The notes below the pieces were generated by a model. That model did not search any database. It was not told the origin of the DNA and saw only the letters and a program-made list of their open reading frames with translations. 6,066 nt of DNA, taken from positions 1 to 6,066 of the forward strand of contig JASEJH010000102.1 of assembly GCA_030016455.1 (NCBI GenBank), written 5' to 3'. Positions within the stretch are counted from its first letter, which is position 1; each line of letters starts with the position of its first letter. The position numbers and the translations under genes were made by a program. The stretch is from Thermoanaerobacteraceae bacterium (lineage in GTDB: Bacteria; Bacillota; Desulfotomaculia; Desulfotomaculales; Ammonificaceae). Positions 1 through 5,946 of the stretch are shown piece by piece.

Positions 1-732
1 TTCGTGGTCGTTTTTCGCGGCGAGGGGCTGGACGAGCGCGTGGCCGACACCGACCCGCAGGCGGTGGAGGTGCCGCCGCTTGCGCCCCGGCCGCTGGCTC
101 CGGAAGCCGGGCGCACCGCGGCCGTCGCCGCAAAGCTGCTCGAACGAATCGCCGCCCTGCTCCGGGATGAGCCGGCCACGAACTTCGCGCTCCTGCGCGG
201 CTTTTCCCGGCAGCCCAGACTCACACTTTTTTCTGAGCGTTTCAAGGTTCGCGCAGGGGCGGTGGCGGTTTACCCGATGTACCGGGGTCTGGCCTCCCTG
301 GTGGGCATGGACCTCTTGCCGGTGCCGGGCGAATCCATCGCCGCCGAAGTCGAGACTTTGAAGGCGCACTGGGAGCAATACGATTTCTTCTTTTTCCACG
401 TCAAGGCCACCGACTCCCGGGGGGAGGACGGGGATGCGGAAGGCAAGATCAGGGTGATCGAGGAGTTCGACCGGCGCCTCCCGGCGCTGCTGGAACTCGG
501 CCCTGCCGCGCTGGCCGTCACCGGGGACCACAGCACCCCTGCCGTTTACAAGGGGCACAGCTGGCACCCGGTGCCCTTTCTCCTGCACTCGCGCTGGGTG
601 CGTCCCACCCGCGACGCCGCCGGTTTCAACGAGTACGCCTGCGCCGCCGGAACCCTGGGGCACTTCCCGCTTCTTTACACCATGAACTTCCTGCTGGCCC
701 ACGCCGGACGCCTGGGCAAGTTCAGCGCCTGA
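1..732 (+). CDS. apgM: 2,3-bisphosphoglycerate-independent phosphoglycerate mutase, ApgM family (C-terminal part)
   Basis: Partial gene, open at the left edge; 243 codons plus a TGA stop remain, about 60% of the roughly 400 residues usual for ApgM. The family interconverts 3- and 2-phosphoglycerate in the cytoplasm (glycolysis/gluconeogenesis) using two metal ions and a phosphoserine intermediate, and belongs to the alkaline phosphatase superfamily. Visible family motifs are VADTDPQ (codons near 40-60), NFALLRGF, the LLPVPGES segment (near 313-336), HVKATDSRGEDGD (near 397-435), TGDHSTP (near 523-543, the Asp-His metal pair) and GHSWHPVPFLL. The N-terminal metal ligands and nucleophilic serine lie outside the window. 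One oddity: in the D-x-x-x-H metal motif of the superfamily, the His position is Glu here (codon 424-426). The first in-window GTG at position 4 is internal, because the reading frame continues to the left. The family call is firm; the exact activity is inferred. Confidence 0.9.
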   Translation, partial: FVVVFRGEGLDERVADTDPQAVEVPPLAPRPLAPEAGRTAAVAAKLLERIAALLRDEPATNFALLRGFSRQPRLTLFSERFKVRAGAVAVYPMYRGLASLVGMDLLPVPGESIAAEVETLKAHWEQYDFFFFHVKATDSRGEDGDAEGKIRVIEEFDRRLPALLELGPAALAVTGDHSTPAVYKGHSWHPVPFLLHSRWVRPTRDAAGFNEYACAAGTLGHFPLLYTMNFLLAHAGRLGKFSA

Positions 733-798
733 AACGGCCGGGGCCGCCGGACGGGCAGCCCCGAGCTGAATTCACGACGCCGCAGCGGGTCAAGACCA

Positions 799-1611
799 CT
801 ACGCGGAGAACAAATCGAACCGCTTGAAACACAGGTACCGGTCGGCGATGTGCATCAGGGGCTTCCGGGCCAGGGGAAAGCTTTCCGCCAGGGTCTGCAA
901 CACCGCACGCAGTTCCGGCCGGCTCACCTTCCGGTCTTCGGCCGCCAGGCGGTAGTACTTGCGCCCTTCTTCCATGTAGTCCTCAAGGTCCCGCTGCTTG
1001 CGCGAAAACAGAACCGGACGCCGCGCCCTGGTGAAGGGGTAGCGGAGCGCCTGCTCGATATAGTCGGGGAAAATAGCCGTCAGAAACAGGCAAACGTCGC
1101 CGATCCGCCTGTATAAAGGAAAGCGGTATTCAGCGTCGACCACCTGCGCCAGGTCGTAAAGGTCGTCAATGCTCATGTCCGAGTAGCGGCGCCGGTATAA
1201 TCTGCTTCCCGCCCGGTAGTAGACGGTGGCGGCGTGCGTTCTGGTGAAGGAGGCAAGCATCTCGGCCAGGTAGGCCCTGACCGCGCTGCTGGCAAGTAAG
1301 TCCCCGACCTGTAACCCGTCGAACACAGGCACTTTCTTGTTGATGGCGGTTTTCTCGTAGGTGTACGTCCTGGCCTGCAACTCCCGCCTGGCTTGGCGCA
1401 ACAGGATCTCAAACAGAAGGTAGGGCGAGATCTTCAGGAATGCCTCCTCCTCGTCCATCACCCGCTGGAACAGCTTAGGGTCGTCAAGCATTATCTCAAG
1501 CAAATCCGGCTTATCCCGCACGATCTCCGTGATGTTGTCGTAATCCCGGCGGCGGGTGGCCACGGTACGGACCAGAAAGTCAAGGTCGTTTGGCGAGAGT
1601 TTCATCTGCAT
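799..1611 (-). CDS. Conserved-looking hypothetical protein, about 270 residues, function not recognised
   Basis: I do not recognise this protein. It has no signal peptide and no clear membrane segment, is rich in Arg, Glu, Tyr and Leu, and looks mainly alpha-helical and cytoplasmic. Numbered from the outermost ATG, notable stretches are a helical, acidic N-terminal part (residues 10-60), ISPYLLFEILLRQARRELQ (about 64-82), FPLYRRIGDVCLFLTAIFPD (about 167-186) and a C-terminal basic/Tyr region (about 205-260). Three in-frame ATGs compete, at 1620, 1611 and 1605. The only Shine-Dalgarno-like sequence (GGGGAG on the minus strand) lies 2 nt before the first, too close, and 11 nt before the second, so I prefer 1611 (270 aa); the longest form is 273 aa. 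It is divergent from the phosphorylase gene and convergent with apgM, so it is probably transcribed alone. Sustained open frame and plausible codon composition support a real gene. Confidence 0.78.
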   Translation of the reverse strand: MQMKLSPNDLDFLVRTVATRRRDYDNITEIVRDKPDLLEIMLDDPKLFQRVMDEEEAFLKISPYLLFEILLRQARRELQARTYTYEKTAINKKVPVFDGLQVGDLLASSAVRAYLAEMLASFTRTHAATVYYRAGSRLYRRRYSDMSIDDLYDLAQVVDAEYRFPLYRRIGDVCLFLTAIFPDYIEQALRYPFTRARRPVLFSRKQRDLEDYMEEGRKYYRLAAEDRKVSRPELRAVLQTLAESFPLARKPLMHIADRYLCFKRFDLFSA

Positions 1612-1658
1612 GCCGATCATCGCTCCCCGAACGAAGCGGTGTTTTAAAACTAATATTA

Positions 1659-1686
1659 TTGCCGCCCAAAAAAGTTCTTCTAAACT
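1659..1686 (+). promoter_or_regulatory. Possible sigma-A-type promoter for the phosphorylase gene
   Basis: TTGCCG (1659-1664) and TAAACT (1681-1686), separated by 16 bases, each match 4 of 6 positions of the TTGACA/TATAAT consensus and lie in the A+T-rich block. If used, the transcript would have a leader of roughly 155 bases before the start at 1850. The match is weak and comes from manual scanning, so treat it as a candidate only. Confidence 0.2.
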
Positions 1687-1753
1687 AATTTTTCGGTATT
1701 AAGGATAGCACGCTTTATCCGCCCAGGCAACCGGGGACTAATGGGAATAAGTC

Positions 1754-1781
1754 CGCTCCGAAACTGAAAAATTTAGGAGCG
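1754..1781 (+). repeat. Short inverted repeat in the phosphorylase leader
   Basis: CGCTCC at 1754-1759 is perfectly complementary to GGAGCG at 1776-1781, with a 16-base A-rich loop. It could form a 6-bp stem in the leader RNA. It is followed at 1784-1789 by an exact AGGAGG that has no ATG, GTG or TTG at a usable distance. There is no T-run after the stem, so it is not a typical intrinsic terminator. Function unknown; a stem this short can arise by chance. Confidence 0.25.
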
Positions 1782-1836
1782 TGAGGAGGATTCCCCCTGC
1801 GGTCAGCGAAGATCTACGATAGAAATTTGTCGAATT

Positions 1837-1841
1837 AGGAG
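1837..1841 (+). promoter_or_regulatory. Ribosome binding site of the phosphorylase gene
   Basis: AGGAG lies 8 bases before the ATG at 1850, a good Shine-Dalgarno match and spacing. It decides the start: an in-frame TAG at 1820-1822 blocks upstream extension, and another ATG at 1842 is out of frame and directly abuts the AGGAG. Confidence 0.8.
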
Positions 1842-1849
1842 ATGCAGGG

Positions 1850-4405
1850 ATGTACTTTTTCCGTGCGCTGACCGTTTTGCCGCCGCTGCCGCCTGCCATT
1901 GACGCGCTGCCGGCCATGGCCAAGAATTTCTGGTGGTCCTGGGAACCGGGGGCAGACGCCGTTTTTCGCTGGCTGGACGAAGAGCTGTGGGAAAACCTGC
2001 ACCATAACCCGGTAGCGCTCCTGCTGACGCTGCCCCAGGAAAAACTCACCGCTGCCGCCCAAAACCCGGAATACCTGGAGATTTATGAAGAATACCGCCG
2101 GCGGTTTGAAGATTACCTCAGCCAACCGACCTGGTTCAGCCGGACCTTTCCGGACAAACAGGACCGGGTCATCGCCTATCTGTCGGCCGAGTTCGGCATC
2201 CACGAGTGCCTGCCGATTTACTCGGGGGGCCTGGGACTCCTGGCGGGCGACCACTTGAAGGCGGCAAGCGACCTCGGCCTGCCGCTGGTGGCGGTCGGGC
2301 TGCTGTACAAGTTCGGCTACTTCAACCAGGAGATCAATCCGGAAGGCTGGCAGGAAGCACGCTACCCCCTGCTAAACTTTCATAAAATGCCCATTTCACC
2401 GGTTACCGGCAGCGACGGGCGGGAACTCGAAGTGCCGGTGGAACTCTCCAGCCAGACCCTGTGCTGGACGGTTTTCTTAAGAATCTGGGAAGCCAGGATC
2501 GGCAGGGTGCGCCTCTACCTCCTGGATTCGGACACCACCCGCAACCGGGTAGAGGACCGGCAGCTTACGGGAAGCCTTTACGGCGGTGACCACGAAATGC
2601 GCCTCGTCCAGGAAGTACTCCTGGGGATCGGCGGCGTCCGGGCGCTGAGGACACTGGGGATCACGCCCGCCGTCTGGCACATTAACGAGGGACACGCTGC
2701 TTTTTCCGTTCTCGAACGGATGCGCGAACTGGTCTCCCAGGGGCTGGACCTGGAAACGGCGCGGGAGGTGGTGCGGGCCTCCACCATTTTCACCACGCAC
2801 ACGCCCGTGCCTGCCGGACACGATATCTTCCAGGCGGGACTGCTTTCCTGTTACCTCGATCGGTGCTGTCCGGAGTCCGGCCTCAACTGGGAGTCTTTTC
2901 TCGGCCCCGCTTACGACCCGGGCCGCAACGGCTTTAACATGACGCTGCTCGCGCACAAACACGCCGCCTATACAAACGCCGTGAGCCGGCTTCACGGCGA
3001 AACGACCAGAAGGATGTTTTCCCACGTTTATCCCGGCATCCCGGCCCACGAAATCCCGGTCAAAACCGTGACCAACGGGGTGCACATTGAAACCTGGCTG
3101 GCGCCGGAATGGGTGGAACGATTCAACCGCCTCGCCGGAAGCAGCTGGCGCACACCCCAAAACGACCCCGCAGCCTGGGAAAAAATTGCCCAGATGTCCG
3201 CCGCCGAGATCTGGAGCGTACGCAAAGAGCTGAAGGCAAAAATGATCGACCGGTGCCGCGCCCGCCTCTTGCAGCAGCGCCAGCGGTACTATGCTTCGCC
3301 GACCCAGCAGGAGGAAATCGAAACCTACCTCCCGCCGGATGTTTTAACCGTGGTTTTCGCGCGCCGCTTCGCCACTTACAAGCGCGCCAACCTGCTGCTG
3401 CGCGACAAAGAACGGCTCGCCCGCTTGGTGAATGATCCGGAGCAGCCGGTGCAGTTCATTTTCGCCGGCAAGGCCCATCCCGCCGACCGCGGCGGCCAGG
3501 AAATCATCAAGCAGATCTATGACCTCGGGCAGACAGAGCCCTTCAAGGGAAAGATCATCTTTGTTGAAGAGTACGACATCCAAACGGCACGCTGCCTCGT
3601 TCAGGGGGCCGATGTGTGGCTCAACACGCCGCGGCGGCCGCTGGAGGCCAGCGGCACCAGCGGGCAGAAGGCGGTACTCAACGGCACCGTGCACCTGAGC
3701 ATCCTCGACGGGTGGTGGCCGGAGGCTTACAACGGCGAAAACGGCTTCGCCATCGGCCGGGGCGAGGTATTCCCCGACGAGGAACTTCAGGACTACTACG
3801 ACAGCCTGGCGCTTTACGAAGTCCTCGAAGACGTGGTGGTGCCGGCTTACTACCGCCGCACGCACGGCGTTCCGCGGGATTGGATTGAAATCATTAAGAA
3901 CGGCTGGCGCTCCGTGCCCCACCTTTTCAACACCGGCCGCATGGTCAAGGAGTACGCCAGCCGGTTCTATGTGCCGTTGATGGAACGAAGCACCTACTTT
4001 ATCGAAAACAATTTCGAGGCTGCGCGGCGGCTCTCCGACTTCAAGCGGTACGTCGTCCAGAACTGGCCGGCGGTCGAGATTCTAAAGGTAACGGCGGACA
4101 GACCCCCGATTCCGACGGCCGGCGATACCCTTGACGTCACCGCGGTGGTGAAACTCGGTCCGATTCAGCCCCGGGACGTGGCGGTGGAAGTTTACCTCGG
4201 AAAAGTAAAGGACCGCTTCCTGGTCGAGCCGGAAGGTTTCCCGCTGGCGCTGGCGGAGTCCCTGGGGGAGAACACTTACCGGTACACCGGAACCCTGGCC
4301 TTAACCCAGGGAGCGCTTGGCTTCACCGTCCGCGTCCGGCCCACGCACCCCGACCTGGCGGACCCGTTCGAGGTACCGCTTTTGACCTGGGCGCCGGAGT
4401 TCTGA
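1850..4405 (+). CDS. glgP: Alpha-glucan (glycogen/maltodextrin) phosphorylase, short-form GT35 family
   Basis: Complete 851-residue cytoplasmic enzyme of the PLP-dependent glucan phosphorylase family (EC 2.4.1.1 type). The family removes glucose from the non-reducing ends of alpha-1,4-glucans by phosphorolysis, giving glucose-1-phosphate. The N-terminus (about residues 1-95, including AKNFWWSWEPGAD) matches the extra N-terminal region of the archaeal/thermophile-type phosphorylases rather than the muscle/E. coli type. Then come AYLSAEFGIHECLPIYSGGLG (starting at 109), HINEGHAAF (278-286), TTHTPVPAGHD (315-325), VTNGVH (407-412), ARRFATYKR (504-512), FAGKAHPAD (538-546) and EASGTSGQK (599-607). 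K607 (codon 3668-3670) is the expected Schiff-base lysine for pyridoxal phosphate. Residues about 740-851 form a beta-rich C-terminal extension. No glycogen-synthesis gene is adjacent. The next gene starts 73 bases downstream on the same strand. Chain-length preference cannot be told from sequence. Confidence 0.95.
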   Translation: MYFFRALTVLPPLPPAIDALPAMAKNFWWSWEPGADAVFRWLDEELWENLHHNPVALLLTLPQEKLTAAAQNPEYLEIYEEYRRRFEDYLSQPTWFSRTFPDKQDRVIAYLSAEFGIHECLPIYSGGLGLLAGDHLKAASDLGLPLVAVGLLYKFGYFNQEINPEGWQEARYPLLNFHKMPISPVTGSDGRELEVPVELSSQTLCWTVFLRIWEARIGRVRLYLLDSDTTRNRVEDRQLTGSLYGGDHEMRLVQEVLLGIGGVRALRTLGITPAVWHINEGHAAFSVLERMRELVSQGLDLETAREVVRASTIFTTHTPVPAGHDIFQAGLLSCYLDRCCPESGLNWESFLGPAYDPGRNGFNMTLLAHKHAAYTNAVSRLHGETTRRMFSHVYPGIPAHEIPVKTVTNGVHIETWLAPEWVERFNRLAGSSWRTPQNDPAAWEKIAQMSAAEIWSVRKELKAKMIDRCRARLLQQRQRYYASPTQQEEIETYLPPDVLTVVFARRFATYKRANLLLRDKERLARLVNDPEQPVQFIFAGKAHPADRGGQEIIKQIYDLGQTEPFKGKIIFVEEYDIQTARCLVQGADVWLNTPRRPLEASGTSGQKAVLNGTVHLSILDGWWPEAYNGENGFAIGRGEVFPDEELQDYYDSLALYEVLEDVVVPAYYRRTHGVPRDWIEIIKNGWRSVPHLFNTGRMVKEYASRFYVPLMERSTYFIENNFEAARRLSDFKRYVVQNWPAVEILKVTADRPPIPTAGDTLDVTAVVKLGPIQPRDVAVEVYLGKVKDRFLVEPEGFPLALAESLGENTYRYTGTLALTQGALGFTVRVRPTHPDLADPFEVPLLTWAPEF

Positions 4406-4407
4406 GC

Positions 4408-4424
4408 CGGTCTTTAGAAGACCG
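4408..4424 (+). repeat. Perfect 7-bp hairpin between the phosphorylase and transglutaminase-like genes
   Basis: CGGTCTT (4408-4414) and AAGACCG (4418-4424) are perfect inverted repeats around a 3-base loop, starting 3 bases after the phosphorylase stop. No T-tract follows (the next bases are CTGCGTGACC), so it is not a standard intrinsic terminator. It could protect the 3' end of the upstream message or cause partial termination before the downstream gene. Confidence 0.45.
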
Positions 4425-4478
4425 CTGCGTGACCCTCAAAACCCCCAACCGGCCGCCGAAATAACAGATTGAAAGACC

Positions 4479-5786
4479 ATGAACGGGGGAAAACGCTTGT
4501 TCTCCAGGCGGTTTTTCTGCTGGCTCTTGTTGATCCTGAACCTGCTGCTCGCCGGCCCGGTTATGGCAGGTTCGGCGTCGCGGGCCGGCCCCCGGCTTGT
4601 GGTGAACGGCCGCCAGCTTGAGCTTGATGTGCCGCCGGCGATAGAAAACGGGCGCGTACTGGCCCCCCTGCGGGCGGCAGCCGAAGCACTGAGCGCGGCG
4701 GTATATTATGAACCGGCCACCAGGCAGGTAACGGTGACCGGAAAAAAAGGCGTAACCGTTACCCTTGCCCCGGACACCCCCTGGGCACAGGTCGGCGACC
4801 GCACGGTCCTCCTTGAAGCCCCACCCCGGTTGTCCGGCGGGCGCACGCTGGTACCGCTCCGCTTTCTCAGCGAAACGCTGGGCGTTTACGTGGCTTGGGA
4901 ACCGGTAACCGGCACCGTCTACCTGAGCGAAGACCTGCTGCACCTCCCGGGCCAGACCCGGCCCCTCACCAAGAGCACAATTATCCTTTACCGGGACGGG
5001 GTCCGGGCCGGAATCAAGCTTACCCAGCCGGCGGCAGGTTACGTGGAAGCCGATACCAGGGTCAACCTCCAGGGAACAATCCAGAACGGCGCCACGGAAG
5101 TGGTGGCGGTCGTAGAAAAGGGAACCGAACGCAGCGACCAGCCGCTGGACGTCGAAAACGGTACCTTTACCGGCCAGGTCTGGCTGCCCTTTGGACCCGG
5201 GGAGTACACCGTCACTATCTGCAACCCGCCTAAAGGGAACGAACTGGCCGGTCTGGCCGGTTTCAAAGTACGCAACGTCGGCCGGCAGGACCTCCGGACC
5301 CTGGCACCGGTGGACTGGATTGACTGGCACCACCCCGAGATTCTGGCGCTTGCCCGCCAGCTCAAACGGGACGACGTGCTGACCACGGTTACCGCCATCC
5401 ACGACTGGATAGCCGAAAACATCACTTACGATGTTGCGGCCTCACGGCAACAATGGATCCCCCAGAAACGCGCCTCGGCGGTGCTGCGCTCCCGCAGCGG
5501 GGTCTGTGAGCACTTCAGCCGGCTGATGGCCGCCCTCTGCCGGGCCAACGGGATCCCGGCGGTCGTCGTCCGCGGTTATGCCCGCCGCAAAAACGAGCCC
5601 TGGCCGGCAGAGCCGAACCACGCCTGGAACGAGGTCCTGATTAACGGACGCTGGGTTACTATTGACGCTACCCTGGATGCCGGATATGTCGTGAATGATC
5701 GTTTTATCAAAGAGTTCAGCCGGAAGTATTTCGACCCGGACCCGGCGCGACTCGCCCTCACCCATCGGAAACAGCCGTCTCAGTAA
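4479..5786 (+). CDS. Secreted transglutaminase-like protein with copper-amine-oxidase-type N-terminal domain
   Basis: 435 residues. A basic start (KRLFSRR) is followed by a hydrophobic stretch (about 13-27) and a plausible signal peptidase site after VMA (A30|G31), so the protein is probably exported. Residues about 38-150 match the CuAO_N1 domain common in secreted clostridial proteins, including its doubled motif: ENGRVLAPLRAAAEALSA (56-73) and SGGRTLVPLRFLSETLG (119-135). Residues about 165-268 are beta-rich, Ig-like in appearance. Residues about 285-402 are a transglutaminase-like core with triad C343 (RSGVCEHFS), H381 (NHAWNEV) and D396 (WVTIDAT). The family includes proteases, amidases and cross-linking enzymes, so the reaction and substrate are unknown; an envelope role is inferred. 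The Shine-Dalgarno before the ATG at 4479 is poor, and an in-frame TGA at 4470-4472 blocks extension. TTG at 4497, 7 bases after GGGGG, is an alternative start that keeps the signal peptide. Confidence 0.88.
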   Translation: MNGGKRLFSRRFFCWLLLILNLLLAGPVMAGSASRAGPRLVVNGRQLELDVPPAIENGRVLAPLRAAAEALSAAVYYEPATRQVTVTGKKGVTVTLAPDTPWAQVGDRTVLLEAPPRLSGGRTLVPLRFLSETLGVYVAWEPVTGTVYLSEDLLHLPGQTRPLTKSTIILYRDGVRAGIKLTQPAAGYVEADTRVNLQGTIQNGATEVVAVVEKGTERSDQPLDVENGTFTGQVWLPFGPGEYTVTICNPPKGNELAGLAGFKVRNVGRQDLRTLAPVDWIDWHHPEILALARQLKRDDVLTTVTAIHDWIAENITYDVAASRQQWIPQKRASAVLRSRSGVCEHFSRLMAALCRANGIPAVVVRGYARRKNEPWPAEPNHAWNEVLINGRWVTIDATLDAGYVVNDRFIKEFSRKYFDPDPARLALTHRKQPSQ

Positions 5787-5788
5787 TC

Positions 5789-5934
5789 AGGAGGCAGGAG
5801 CCAGAATAGGCCAAGAATTCAGAATTCAGGAGCCAAAAGCCAGAAGGGAAGAGGAAGAATTTGAAATTCCTCTTCTTCTGATTCTGAATTCTGTATTCTG
5901 ACTTCTGACTTCTGTATTCTGGCTTCTGACTCCT
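5789..5934. repeat. Large imperfect inverted repeat between convergent genes
   Basis: The left arm (5789 to about 5862) begins AGGAGGCAGGAGCCAGAATA. The right arm (about 5864-5934) ends with TATTCTGGCTTCTGACTCCT, nearly the reverse complement of that beginning (18 of 20 bases). By hand alignment about four in five positions pair across arms of about 72 bases with almost no loop; the centre is GAATTT-G-AAATTC. It starts 2 bases after the stop of the upstream plus-strand gene and ends 12 bases before the stop of the minus-strand peptidase gene. Transcribed from either side it would give a long hairpin, so it may act as a bidirectional 3' structure or terminator. I see no target-site duplication or coding capacity, so a mobile origin is unproven. 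Confidence 0.8.
5881..5934 (+). repeat. Heptamer tandem repeat, (A/C)TTCTGN type, seven units
   Basis: Seven consecutive 7-base units run from 5881 to 5929: ATTCTGA, ATTCTGT, ATTCTGA, CTTCTGA, CTTCTGT, ATTCTGG, CTTCTGA, followed by a partial CTCCT. The opposite arm (5789-5860) carries the complementary CAGAATT-like units in degraded form. All units keep the core TTCTG, and only the first and last bases vary. This resembles the short tandemly repeated repetitive sequences described in filamentous cyanobacteria, but the resemblance is from memory and says nothing about origin. Confidence 0.85.
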
Positions 5935-5946
5935 AAAACCGGCCTT

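Larger units (their letters stand above)
1621..1849. promoter_or_regulatory. Divergent intergenic region with A+T-rich block and small inverted repeats
   Basis: These 229 bases separate two divergently oriented starts and must hold the promoters of both genes. Positions about 1641-1703 are clearly more A+T-rich than the surroundings (runs such as TTTTAAAACTAATATTATT), as expected for promoter DNA. Downstream are small inverted repeats: GGATA/TATCC near 1703-1720, GGACT/AGTCC near 1735-1754, and CGCTCC/GGAGCG at 1754-1759 and 1776-1781. I could not match a known riboswitch class or T-box, and no strong sigma-A promoter stands out on either strand. Confidence 0.5.

Noticed and set aside
739..763. 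CGGGGC/GCCCCG inverted repeat between the convergent apgM and hypothetical genes, as a terminator
   Set aside because: The stem is 6 bp with a 13-base loop and no T-tract on either strand, in very G+C-rich DNA where such pairings arise by chance.
1741..1767. Eight-codon leader peptide (ATG ... TGA) upstream of the phosphorylase gene
   Set aside because: The ribosome binding site is poor, there is no run of regulatory codons and no attenuator-like terminator; likely chance.
2477..3160. 227-codon minus-strand open frame inside the phosphorylase gene
   Set aside because: It is entirely antisense to conserved catalytic sequence and resembles no protein; a compositional shadow.
4323..5402. Long (359-codon) open frame on the minus strand opposite the phosphorylase end and the transglutaminase-like gene
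   Set aside because: It lies antisense to two well-supported genes, its translation is low-complexity and Gly/Pro/Arg-rich without motifs, and such frames are common opposite G+C-rich genes.
5695..5901. 68-codon plus-strand open frame running from the transglutaminase-like gene into the repeat
   Set aside because: Its first part is out of frame within a real gene, and the rest is translation of the inverted repeat.
5789..5934. CRISPR array
   Set aside because: The units are 7 bases, contiguous and without spacers, which does not fit a repeat-spacer structure.
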